A model generated the notes under the pieces. The model saw nothing but the letters and a program-made list of their open reading frames with translations. It was not told the origin of the DNA and made no database searches. This document shows, piece after piece, positions 1-5,378 of a stretch of DNA of 12,357 bases. How positions within the stretch are numbered: position 1 is the stretch's first letter; the number at the start of each line of letters is the position of its first letter. The stretch lies in assembly GCA_014304965.1 (NCBI GenBank), contig JACRTZ010000097.1:1-12357 (forward strand), given 5' to 3'. Position numbers and translations under genes: made by a program. The stretch comes from Vulcanimicrobiota bacterium. Its GTDB lineage: Bacteria > Vulcanimicrobiota > Vulcanimicrobiia > Vulcanimicrobiales > Vulcanimicrobiaceae.

Positions 1-258
1 CGCGACGTGCGCGTCGTCTGGCAGGACGCGCTCGACTGGAAACCCCCGAAAGGCGACGTCGTCGTCTTCATGTACAACCCATTTCGCGGAGCGGTCATGG
101 ACGCCGTTGTGGAGCGGCTCGGACAAGCGAACCACGGCGAGACGATCGTGCTCTATCACACACCACTCGAACGCGCGCTCTTCGAACGAAGCGGACGCTT
201 CGAACTCATTGCCGAGTTTCCGTTCGGCCTCGTTTACCGCACAAGAAGCGGCGCTTAA
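1..258 (+). CDS. Class I SAM-dependent methyltransferase, C-terminal fragment (5' end outside window)
   Basis: The reading frame is open from the first base, so the true start lies upstream and only the last 85 residues are visible. They match the end of a Rossmann-fold methyltransferase of the 'methyltransferase domain' type: a short acidic strand region (QDALDW), then VVVFMYNPFRG, which corresponds to the strand-4 segment where such proteins typically read V-F-x-Y-N-P-F, a helix, the strand TIVLYHTP, and a last strand pair ending in FGLVYRT. The SAM-binding glycine loop is not in the window. Substrate cannot be deduced. The TAA stop shares the palindrome TTAA with the stop of the convergent minus-strand gene, so the two genes overlap by 4 bases and no terminator lies between them. 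Family call is by pattern recognition and is moderately sure. Confidence 0.6.
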   Translation, partial: RDVRVVWQDALDWKPPKGDVVVFMYNPFRGAVMDAVVERLGQANHGETIVLYHTPLERALFERSGRFELIAEFPFGLVYRTRSGA

Positions 259-821
259 CCGGCGGCGCGCAGATACGTCAGCGAACCCGTCCCTTCGAGC
301 GCGCAGGCGTGCAATTCCTTATCCGCTTCCGTCCAATAGCTGCGGTACGACTCGAGGAGCTTAATCCCGCGGCGAACGTCGCCGCGAAGGATTTCTTCGT
401 TCGCCAAGTTGCGGCACGATCGCACGAGCAGCGCTTCGCGAAAGCGCGACCGAAACGCCGGCAGGTCGCCGCGTAGGAAGTCGTCGCAATGCACGACGAG
501 CAGCCGCTTGAGCCGGTCGATCTCGGCAGAAAATGCCGGCAGTTCGCGCACGTCCAAACGTCGTTCGGCATCGCGAACGCTCGGCGACAAAACGTCGCCG
601 ATCGAATAGGCCGCGCCGCCGGGTTCTTCAAGCCCTACGTCGAGCGCGGCGTCGCCGAGCGGATCGTAGCGCACGACGACCGCACCGCGCGGCGAGCGAT
701 ACCATAAGCCCACCGGGACGTCGCTCGTCTGCGCGAGCGCAAACGCATATTCGTCGATCAGAAAAGCGAATTCGCTTTCGACGAGCGCCAATGCCCCCGT
801 TCCCACTACGCCGGAAATCAT
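255..821 (-). CDS. Hypothetical protein, unrecognised, last gene of the nrdR operon
   Basis: I do not recognise this protein with certainty. From the ATG at 821 it is 188 residues, soluble, without signal peptide or membrane segment. Residues around 13-45 read VESEFAFLIDEYAF then LWYRSPRGAVVVRYD, a pattern (F-x-x-L-x-x-E-Y-x-F, then Y-x-S-x-x-x-x-V-x-Y-D) that I associate with a broad family of small uncharacterised proteins found in many bacteria. The C-terminal half has charged helices with CDDFLRGDLPAF. Third-position GC is high across 255-800, which supports coding. The start is uncertain: no good Shine-Dalgarno precedes 821, the frame stays open upstream (GTG at 900-902), and a TTG a few codons inside, just before ALVESEF, follows a G-rich run. 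It ends in a TTAA shared with the convergent methyltransferase gene. Confidence 0.55.
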   Translation of the reverse strand: MISGVVGTGALALVESEFAFLIDEYAFALAQTSDVPVGLWYRSPRGAVVVRYDPLGDAALDVGLEEPGGAAYSIGDVLSPSVRDAERRLDVRELPAFSAEIDRLKRLLVVHCDDFLRGDLPAFRSRFREALLVRSCRNLANEEILRGDVRRGIKLLESYRSYWTEADKELHACALEGTGSLTYLRAAG

Positions 822-949
822 CGTACAGAATTGTTCGGACGGCGCCGCTCTCCAAGCAAGCGTATCGGTAAGGACGTGCGCGCACGCAATGACGCGCTTC
901 ACGGAGCGCGTTGGGTTGCCGTGACGTGCGTTACTTTCCGTGCTGTAGG

Positions 950-1238
950 CTAATGGTAATCGATGGTTTCGATCTTCGGGAGGTCGCGAAGGCTGGGGTA
1001 TTCGCCCAAAAAGCGGCGACGCTTCGAGCGTTTCGCCTCGAAAGCGCACTTGCCAGCGTCGCGTCGCCTGTTCCGAGACGCCGACCTGGGCATCGGACGG
1101 CGGGGCAACGCGCACTAACGCCCGTTCGGCCGGTTGCCAGTTCTCGGCAAACGCGGCGGGCGGCACAACGACCATTGCCGCAAGCAACGCTACGGCACCG
1201 AGCCAGCGCACTCGGCGCACGCCGGACGCAGTGGCCAC
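950..1238 (-). pseudogene. Small secreted protein gene with apparent one-base frameshift
   Basis: Eight bases after hemQ a GTG at 1238 opens a frame with a clear Sec signal peptide: a basic stretch (RRVRW), a hydrophobic core (LGAVALLAAMVVVPPA) and a likely cleavage site AFA|EN near residue 31. Coding-like codon use continues to about position 1012, then in this frame turns poor (ATA, CCT, TTA, CGA). At the same point the neighbouring frame becomes coding-like (TAC CCC AGC CTT CGC GAC CTC CCG AAG ATC) and ends cleanly in KIETIDYH and a TAG at 950-952. Removing one base from the minus-strand run TTTTTGGG (plus 1005-1012) joins both parts into one protein of about 95 residues. This is either an assembly indel, a real mutation, or less likely recoding. 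Function unknown; exported and co-transcribed with hemQ by position. Confidence 0.5.
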
Positions 1239-1246
1239 GGCGACGA

Positions 1247-2110
1247 CTACCTCAGCGCGGTTTCGGGCATCGCGATCAACTCGGGAATGCGCGAGCCGTC
1301 GAGAAAAACGGGCAGCTCGGCGAGCGCAAAGTTCATACCTGTATAAAAGGGTCCGAACTCCGCAAACGCGGCGCTCGCCTCGTCGAACCGCATCTCGTAA
1401 ATCAGCCGCTTGAAGACCAATGGGTCGTCGGCGTAAAGGTCCACGCCCCATTCGTAATCGTCGAAACCGATCGAACCGGAAATCACCTGCGTCACGAGGC
1501 CGTGAAACGTCCGCCCGATCTTGCCGTGATCGAGCATCAGGCGCGCACGCTCGGCATAGGGCAGGCGGTACCAATTGACGCTTTCGCCGCGCCTCTTGTT
1601 CATCGGATAAAAACACACGTAGCGGCGCGACGGAATTTTCGCGAACAGGCGCTCCGCGCTGCGCGGATCGCGCGCCGCTTTCTCCAGCAAGGCATCGAAC
1701 TCGGCATTCCATTCGGCCGAATGCGGCTTGAGGCTGCGGTCGCGCAACTCCGCGTGAAAGCGCGCCGTATCACCGTAGAGCCCGAGTTCGAGGATGGACA
1801 CGTACGACGTCGTGGGCTCCAGAAATTCGGCCAAGCTGAGCCGATCGAAGCCGATTTGGGCGGCGCCCAGCGCCTCGAACGAGCGCGCGTAATGCGTCAC
1901 CATCAGATCGCTCTTGTGCCCGAGCATCTGCGCGAGGCCGGCATCGGCCTCCGGCGATGCGCTCAGCGACACGAACAATGCGACCGCTTCGGCGGCCAAC
2001 TCTTCGCGCCGCGCGGACGGCAACGCGGCGAATGCGCGCCGCTCGAATCGGAACATCCGGTGCAGGATGTGCCAGCCGTCAAGCGACTCGGGGACCTCGG
2101 GATGGCGCAT
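1247..2110 (-). CDS. hemQ: Coproheme decarboxylase HemQ (chlorite dismutase family)
   Basis: HemQ (ChdC) removes two propionates from coproheme III to give protoheme, the last step of the coproporphyrin-dependent heme pathway of Gram-positive and related bacteria; it is cytosolic and usually pentameric. The 287 residues carry the family's two ferredoxin-like halves. In the first, GHKSDLMVTHYARS (64-77) and EPTTSYVSILEL (98-109); in the second, YVCFYPMNKRRGES (164-177), NWYRLP with the presumed catalytic Tyr181, DHGKIGR with the presumed proximal heme ligand His195, then TQVISGSIGFDDYEWGV with Gln208. The Firmicute enzymes I recall have Met where Arg182 stands here (WYMLP). The ATG is 15 bases after the ketopantoate reductase stop, so it is in the same operon. 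No other heme genes are in view. True chlorite dismutase is unlikely given the HemQ-type Tyr and Gln. Confidence 0.93.
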   Translation of the reverse strand: MRHPEVPESLDGWHILHRMFRFERRAFAALPSARREELAAEAVALFVSLSASPEADAGLAQMLGHKSDLMVTHYARSFEALGAAQIGFDRLSLAEFLEPTTSYVSILELGLYGDTARFHAELRDRSLKPHSAEWNAEFDALLEKAARDPRSAERLFAKIPSRRYVCFYPMNKRRGESVNWYRLPYAERARLMLDHGKIGRTFHGLVTQVISGSIGFDDYEWGVDLYADDPLVFKRLIYEMRFDEASAAFAEFGPFYTGMNFALAELPVFLDGSRIPELIAMPETALR

Positions 2111-2125
2111 GCGTGGGTGCTTCGA

Positions 2126-3106
2126 CTAGCGCGCGCGCGCACCGCTCGCGTGCGACCGTTTGTTCTCCGCCAACACCTCGGCATAGAGCGCTTGCGGGCG
2201 TTCGCGATACTTCGCCCACAATTGGGGCATGTGCGAAATGTCGTCGAGCACGCGCGCGAAGACCGCATTAATGGGCGTCGGAACGCCGAGCCGGCGGCCG
2301 GCATCGACGACCGCCCCGTTCAGGACGTCCACTTCGGTCTGTCCCTTGGCAGCGCGCAGATCGAGCAACAGCGAGGGCGGCTTGCGCCCGCGAGCGCCGG
2401 CGATGCGGCGACCGATCACGAGTTTCGCCATCGGTGAGGGCAGCGCAATCACGCTTTGGAGCGCGCGCACCGGGTAGCGCGGCAGGTCCACGGGTCCGAG
2501 CTTCATTGCGCGCATGACGGCAGCCGTCTCGCGCATCGCCCGAACCTCGAGAGAGAACATGTGCTCCATGTCGAGGAGTCGTTCGGGCAGAACATTGAGG
2601 ATGGCGCACGACGCATTCGCGACGATGTTGAGCGCCAACTTGGACCACTTCATCGCCCGGTAATCTTCGACGGTCTTAACCGGAACGTGCCCGCGTTCGA
2701 ACGCGGCGACGAGCCAGTTGTGCGACGTTTTTCCGACGGGCGCGAGCGCCACGCCGCCATCGTTCTTCACTTCGTAGCTGCCGTTGCGCAAGCGGTCGAC
2801 GGGAACGGTCAGCGCGCACGATACGATTGCGTCCGCACCGAACGCCGCCGCCAGTTTCTCTTCATTTCCCACACCGTTTTGGGGCGTCATGATCGTCGCG
2901 CCCGAAGAGGGGCCGAGCGCGCGCTGCAAGGTCGCGATCGCTTTGTCCGTATCGTAGGCCTTGACTGCGACGATCGCGAGGTCGGCGTGAACGGGAACGA
3001 CGTCCTGGAGTTTGCGCGGTGCAAACTCGATCGTCGTATTGTCATCGCGCAGACGTTCGGCCAAGAACGTGCCGACGGCGCCCGCGCCGACGACGTACAC
3101 CTTCAT
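2126..3106 (-). CDS. panE: 2-dehydropantoate (ketopantoate) 2-reductase, PanE/ApbA family
   Basis: The enzyme reduces 2-dehydropantoate to pantoate with NADPH on the route to pantothenate and CoA. The 326 residues show the N-terminal Rossmann loop GAGAVG (7-12), VAVKAYDT with Lys49, TPQNGVGNEE with Asn77, and the C-terminal helical domain with MKWSKLALN, whose Lys156 and Asn160 match the catalytic Lys176 and Asn180 of the E. coli enzyme, and GQTEVDVLNG with Glu258 matching Glu256. The segment between strand 2 (IEFAPR, about 26-31) and the strand ADLAIVAVK (41-49) is roughly 30 residues shorter than in typical family members, which removes the usual region after the NADPH-phosphate arginine. 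The ATG overlaps the dut stop as ATGA, so translation is probably coupled. A paralogous ApbA-type reductase with another substrate cannot be excluded. Confidence 0.85.
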   Translation of the reverse strand: MKVYVVGAGAVGTFLAERLRDDNTTIEFAPRKLQDVVPVHADLAIVAVKAYDTDKAIATLQRALGPSSGATIMTPQNGVGNEEKLAAAFGADAIVSCALTVPVDRLRNGSYEVKNDGGVALAPVGKTSHNWLVAAFERGHVPVKTVEDYRAMKWSKLALNIVANASCAILNVLPERLLDMEHMFSLEVRAMRETAAVMRAMKLGPVDLPRYPVRALQSVIALPSPMAKLVIGRRIAGARGRKPPSLLLDLRAAKGQTEVDVLNGAVVDAGRRLGVPTPINAVFARVLDDISHMPQLWAKYRERPQALYAEVLAENKRSHASGARAR

Positions 3107-3585
3107 GCGCTCGGCTTCTCCGTTGCCGCCGCGTGCCCCGTACTTCCGAACCCCCCGTCCGCCCGTTCGCTGGGCGCCAGCGCTTCCGCGGTCTCGAAGC
3201 GAGCGCGGTGGACGCGAGCGAGCACCAGTTGAGCGATGCGATCGCCGCGCGCGATCACGAACGGTTCGGTGCCGAAGTTCGCAAGCAAGATTCCGACCGG
3301 TCCGCGATAGTCCGCATCGATGGTTCCGGGAGCGTTGAGGACCGTGACGCCGTGCCGCAGGGCGAGACCGCTGCGCGGACGTACCTGAACTTCGTACCCG
3401 CTTGGAATTTCGAGCGAAAAGCCGGCCGGAACGAGCGCGCGCTCACCGGGCAGCAGCGTGAGGCCTTCGTGCACCGCGGCGAACACGTCGGCGCCGGCGG
3501 CGTCGGCGCTCATGTAGGCAGGCAGCGGCAAGCCCTCACCTTCAGGGAGGCGCTTTAGTGCGACCCCGACGTCGTCACTTGGCAA
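3103..3585 (-). CDS. dut: dUTP diphosphatase (trimeric dUTPase)
   Basis: Hydrolyses dUTP to dUMP and pyrophosphate, keeping uracil out of DNA and supplying dUMP for thymidylate synthesis. All five motifs of the homotrimeric family are present, numbered from the TTG start: motif 1 ADAAGADVF (27-35), motif 2 PRSGLA (70-75), motif 3 GTIDADYRG (87-95, with the water-activating Asp90 and the base-contacting Tyr93), motif 4 RGDRIAQLVL (113-122) and motif 5 RADGGFGSTG (141-150, the mobile C-terminal arm). Start choice: TTG at 3585 gives 160 residues with the usual short lead into the first strand (VGVALKRL) and overlaps the nrdR end by 11 bases. A longer frame from TTG at 3645 would add 20 residues antiparallel to nothing known and lie wholly inside nrdR. 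The ten residues after motif 5 are a short unconserved tail. Confidence 0.93.
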   Translation of the reverse strand: MPSDDVGVALKRLPEGEGLPLPAYMSADAAGADVFAAVHEGLTLLPGERALVPAGFSLEIPSGYEVQVRPRSGLALRHGVTVLNAPGTIDADYRGPVGILLANFGTEPFVIARGDRIAQLVLARVHRARFETAEALAPSERADGGFGSTGHAAATEKPSA

Positions 3586-4018
3586 GTTCCGCCAATTCGG
3601 CTTGGAATTTGCCGATGTCGTCAAACGAGCGATAGACGCTCGCAAAGCGGATGTACGCGATCTTGTCCATGCTCTTGAGCGCTTCCATCAACTTCTCGCC
3701 GACCATCGCCGTCGGCACCTCGTTCTCGCCGCGCGAAAATAATTGCCGCTCGAGGCTGCTGACGACTTCGTCCAGCTGCGACTCGGAGACCGGCCGCTTC
3801 TCGCACGCGCGGCGCAAGCCCGCGACGATCTTATCGCGGTTGTACTGTTCGCGCCGGCCGTCTTTTTTGACGACGAAGAGGCGCGGGGCTTCCATCCGTT
3901 CGTAGGTGGTGAAGCGATACTTGCACCCCAAACACTCGCGGCGGCGCCGCACGACATTCTCGTCGTCGCGGGAGTCCACGACCCGGGTCTCGGTCTTCCG
4001 GCAGGTAGGGCAGATCAG
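3575..4018 (-). CDS. nrdR: Transcriptional repressor NrdR, probable CTG start
   Basis: NrdR senses ATP/dATP and represses ribonucleotide reductase operons by binding NrdR boxes. The protein shows the N-terminal zinc ribbon with Cys3, Cys6, Cys29 and Cys32 (ICPTC and CLGC), the RRRREC and RFTTYER signatures, and an ATP-cone from about 47 to 137 (VVKKDGRREQYNRDKI, KIAYIRFASVYRSF). Family members start M-x-C-P. Here the codon before ICPTC is CTG (4016-4018), preceded by GGAGG at 4029-4033 with 10 bases of spacing, the same motif and spacing as in the next gene upstream. The nearest conventional in-frame start is GTG at 4046-4048, which lies before that ribosome site and inside a hairpin; the ATG at 4096 lies in the promoter -35 element. 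With CTG the product is 147 residues, the family's usual size. First gene of the dut/panE/hemQ operon. Confidence 0.9.
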   Translation of the reverse strand: MICPTCRKTETRVVDSRDDENVVRRRRECLGCKYRFTTYERMEAPRLFVVKKDGRREQYNRDKIVAGLRRACEKRPVSESQLDEVVSSLERQLFSRGENEVPTAMVGEKLMEALKSMDKIAYIRFASVYRSFDDIGKFQAELAELAK

Positions 4019-4033
4019 GCTAGGAAGGCCTCC
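4016..4033 (-). promoter_or_regulatory. Shine-Dalgarno and CTG start of nrdR
   Basis: GGAGG (4029-4033) is followed after 10 bases by CTG (4016-4018) and then the codons for ICPTC, the conserved NrdR N-terminus. The site decides the start: conventional start codons exist only upstream of it. Non-ATG/GTG/TTG initiation is rare, so this remains a prediction. Confidence 0.5.
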
Positions 4034-4040
4034 ACGAAAG

Positions 4041-4061
4041 GGCCCCACTAGATATGGGGCC
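4041..4061 (-). promoter_or_regulatory. Hairpin at the 5' end of the nrdR mRNA
   Basis: A perfect 7-base-pair stem (4041-4047 with 4055-4061, GGCCCCA/TGGGGCC) encloses a 7-base loop. Counting from the -10 box, transcription should begin at about 4061-4062, so the hairpin would sit at the very first bases of the transcript, where it could protect the mRNA from decay or control initiation. On the plus strand it is followed by TTTT and could act as a weak terminator, but no plus-strand gene precedes it. It does not match the NrdR box consensus well. Confidence 0.5.
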
Positions 4062-4067
4062 TTTTCG

Positions 4068-4096
4068 AGTATAAGCCACAAGCGGCGCCCCGGCAA
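4068..4096 (-). promoter_or_regulatory. Sigma70-type promoter for the nrdR-dut-panE-hemQ operon
   Basis: On the minus strand TTGCCG (4091-4096) and TATACT (4068-4073) are separated by exactly 17 bases. This is the best match to the housekeeping consensus in the window. It lies between the zinc-ribbon gene stop (4130) and nrdR, with a predicted start site near 4061-4062. It implies that the nrdR operon can be transcribed separately from the zinc-ribbon gene. Confidence 0.65.
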
Positions 4097-4121
4097 ATCG
4101 GGCCGCCGCCGATCGGACCCG
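4094..4121 (-). terminator. Weak terminator-like hairpin after the zinc-ribbon gene
   Basis: After the stop at 4130, the minus strand has an imperfect stem (CGGG-CC pairing with GG-CCCG, arms within 4115-4121 and 4099-4104, one bulged base) followed by ATTT. The T tract is short and overlaps the -35 element of the next promoter, so it could be at most a leaky terminator. Confidence 0.2.
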
Positions 4122-4129
4122 AGCCGCTG

Positions 4130-4279
4130 CTAGGCGGCGCCGATCTTGAACATCTTCGTCCCACATTCGGGGCACTTGCCCTCGGTCGCGGGGCGCCCGT
4201 TTTTCATCGTAATTTGGACCGCGTCTTTCATTTCACGCTTGGACTTGCACTTGACGCAATAGGCCTGCGGGGCTGCCAT
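4130..4279 (-). CDS. DUF5679-type zinc-ribbon protein, 49 residues
   Basis: A complete tiny protein: the motif AYCVKCKSK with Cys8 and Cys11, a strand pair containing MKDAVQITMKNGRPATEG, then KCPECGTKMFKI with Cys36 and Cys39. Four cysteines in two CxxC knuckles make a zinc ribbon, and the whole matches the DUF5679 pattern, which is found as stand-alone proteins of this size in several deep bacterial lineages and whose role is unknown. The start is fixed by GGAGG at 4290-4294, 10 bases before the ATG at 4277-4279. The frame stays open upstream to an ATG at 4363, but those 28 extra residues are glycine- and proline-rich, overlap leader hairpins and precede the ribosome site. Nucleic-acid binding is plausible from the fold but is not shown. 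Confidence 0.85.
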   Translation of the reverse strand: MAAPQAYCVKCKSKREMKDAVQITMKNGRPATEGKCPECGTKMFKIGAA

Positions 4280-4313
4280 TGTATTGAATCCTCCGGTAGC
4301 CGGCCGCGGAAAG

Positions 4314-4360
4314 CCCCCACGAAGAAGTCCGTAGGGGTGCGGTCGCTGTTCGGCCACCCC
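4314..4360 (-). promoter_or_regulatory. Leader of the zinc-ribbon gene with two mutually exclusive hairpins
   Basis: On the minus strand the segment CACCCC (4334-4339) can pair with GGGGTG just upstream (4355-4360), or, within the CCCCTACG at 4330-4337, with CGTGGGGG just downstream (4314-4321, eight pairs including one G-U). The two stems share 4334-4337 and cannot coexist, the arrangement expected of an attenuator or riboswitch expression platform. The downstream stem contains a G-U pair that would be a C-A mismatch in a plus-strand RNA, which points to function on the minus strand. The following CTTTCC is too short for a strong intrinsic terminator. No known riboswitch core was recognised. 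Confidence 0.35.
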
Positions 4361-4490
4361 CATTCTGAGGGGAGGGTCCGTTTCCTCGCGTTCGCGGGAC
4401 TATCGCCCCCTGAGGCCTCCCCAGGAACCCTCAGGAGGCGCTTGGCCGGACCAGGCTAGCCGCTCGCCCGGCGCGACGTGATAGGAAGGC
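4361..4490. other. Divergent spacer between the zinc-ribbon gene and dprA, rich in inverted repeats
   Basis: No gene is visible. The stretch contains several nested inverted repeats: GGTCCG at 4375-4380 with CGGACC near 4447-4452, CCTGAGG near 4409-4415 with CCTCAGG near 4430-4436, and a CGCG-TT-CGCG element near 4388-4397. A structured RNA is possible, but I found no SRP, 6S, tmRNA, RNase P or tRNA signature on either strand. The promoters of dprA (plus) and of the zinc-ribbon gene (minus) should be here, but none matches the consensus well. Confidence 0.4.
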
Positions 4491-5378
4491 GTGAGCCTCG
4501 ACAATCCGCGCCCCGTGGAGCGCTCGGAACTGTTTGCCACGCGCCCGCGTACGAGCAAGAAGCTGCGTCTGGAGCTCTTATGGGTTGCAGGCTCGCTCGA
4601 AGGGCTCGCGGGGCGAACGATTGCCGTCGTCGGCTCACGCGCACCGTCGGAGGGCGGCCGTTCGCGCGCTCGCGAGATCGGGCGACGCTTCGCGCAAGCC
4701 GGCGTTTGCGTCATCTCGGGACTCGCACTCGGTGTCGACGGCGCCGCGCATGTGGGCGCGCTCGACGGCGGCGGGCTCACGATCGGCGTACTCGGAGGCG
4801 GCCATCGGCACTTCTTTCCGCGGCGCAATCGTCACCTTGCCGAAGCGATCGTTGAGAGCGGCGGCGCGGTCATCTCACCGTATCCTCCCGACGAGCCGGT
4901 ACGCCGGTGGCACTTTCTCCAGCGCAACGGCGTCGTCGCCGCGCTCGCCGACGCGGTCGTGATCGTCGAAGCCGCAGCTCGCAGCGGGGCTCTCAACACC
5001 GCCGGCTGGGCTGGCGATCTGAGCCTACCGGTATTCGCGTTTCCCGGCGACGTGGACCGTCCCAAAGCCGCGGGCTGCAACGCGCTCATTCGCGACGGCA
5101 CCGTGCTCGTGCGCGACGCCGCGGACGTGCTCGACGATCTCGGTTGGGTCAAGAAGCCCGAAACGGCCCCCGAACCGGCGCTTCCACAGCCGGAAGGTTC
5201 GCTCGCAGCCGCAGTCTTCGCCGAACTCGTGGGGGAATCGGTCGAACTCGAACGTTTGATCGAACTGACCGGCGCGCCCACCGGCGACGTGCTTGCGGTG
5301 CTCTTCGAACTGGAGATGGCAGGCTACGTCGAGCGCCGCGATGACTCGACGTACGCGCGCGCGAAACGCGCGGCGTGA
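4491..5378 (+). CDS. dprA: DNA-processing protein DprA (Smf family)
   Basis: DprA binds incoming single-stranded DNA and loads RecA during natural transformation; many non-competent bacteria keep it too. The 295 residues hold the extended Rossmann domain: VVGSR (46-50), CVISGLALGVDGAAH (73-87), VLGGGHRHFFPRRNRHL (100-116), EPVRRWHFLQRNGVVAALAD (135-154, the F-x-x-R-N signature), RSGALNTAG (164-172) and FAFPGDVD (182-189). A proline-rich linker (about 223-237) leads to a C-terminal winged-helix domain (about 238-295). The N-terminal SAM/helix-hairpin-helix domain of longer DprA proteins is absent; only about 40 residues precede the Rossmann fold. The GTG start is preceded by AGGAAGG at a short distance. 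Its TGA overlaps the rlmH start as GTGA, so the two are probably co-translated. Confidence 0.92.
   Translation: MSLDNPRPVERSELFATRPRTSKKLRLELLWVAGSLEGLAGRTIAVVGSRAPSEGGRSRAREIGRRFAQAGVCVISGLALGVDGAAHVGALDGGGLTIGVLGGGHRHFFPRRNRHLAEAIVESGGAVISPYPPDEPVRRWHFLQRNGVVAALADAVVIVEAAARSGALNTAGWAGDLSLPVFAFPGDVDRPKAAGCNALIRDGTVLVRDAADVLDDLGWVKKPETAPEPALPQPEGSLAAAVFAELVGESVELERLIELTGAPTGDVLAVLFELEMAGYVERRDDSTYARAKRAA

Noticed and set aside
819..850. Leaderless promoter directly before the ATG at 821
   Set aside because: A TTGGAG-17-AATTCT arrangement can be drawn, but the -10 lacks the leading T and the match is no better than chance.
255..1712. 485-residue minus-strand open frame taken as one gene
   Set aside because: Its first third lies inside hemQ in another frame with no recognisable protein; only the signal-peptide piece (from 1238) and the 3' part (to 255) look coding, separated by a non-coding-like stretch.
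911..2437. 508-residue open frame on the plus strand
   Set aside because: It runs antisense through hemQ and the end of panE, is arginine-rich, shows no domain pattern, and is a codon-bias mirror of real genes.
4040..4062. NrdR box (autoregulation) in the nrdR promoter hairpin
   Set aside because: The AT-rich core and spacing of the NrdR consensus are not met; the palindrome is GC arms around a different 7-base centre.
4019..4096. Longer NrdR starting at ATG 4096
   Set aside because: The ATG falls in the -35 element of the predicted promoter, and the extra 26 residues have no counterpart in the family.
4280..4363. Longer zinc-ribbon protein starting at ATG 4363
   Set aside because: GGAGG directly before the ATG at 4279, the zinc ribbon's usual start, and leader hairpins argue for the short form.
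4280..4490. SRP, 6S, tRNA or RNase P RNA in the spacer
   Set aside because: None of their core signatures (for example the SRP tetraloop hairpin or a T-loop GGTTC with a matching acceptor stem) is present on either strand.
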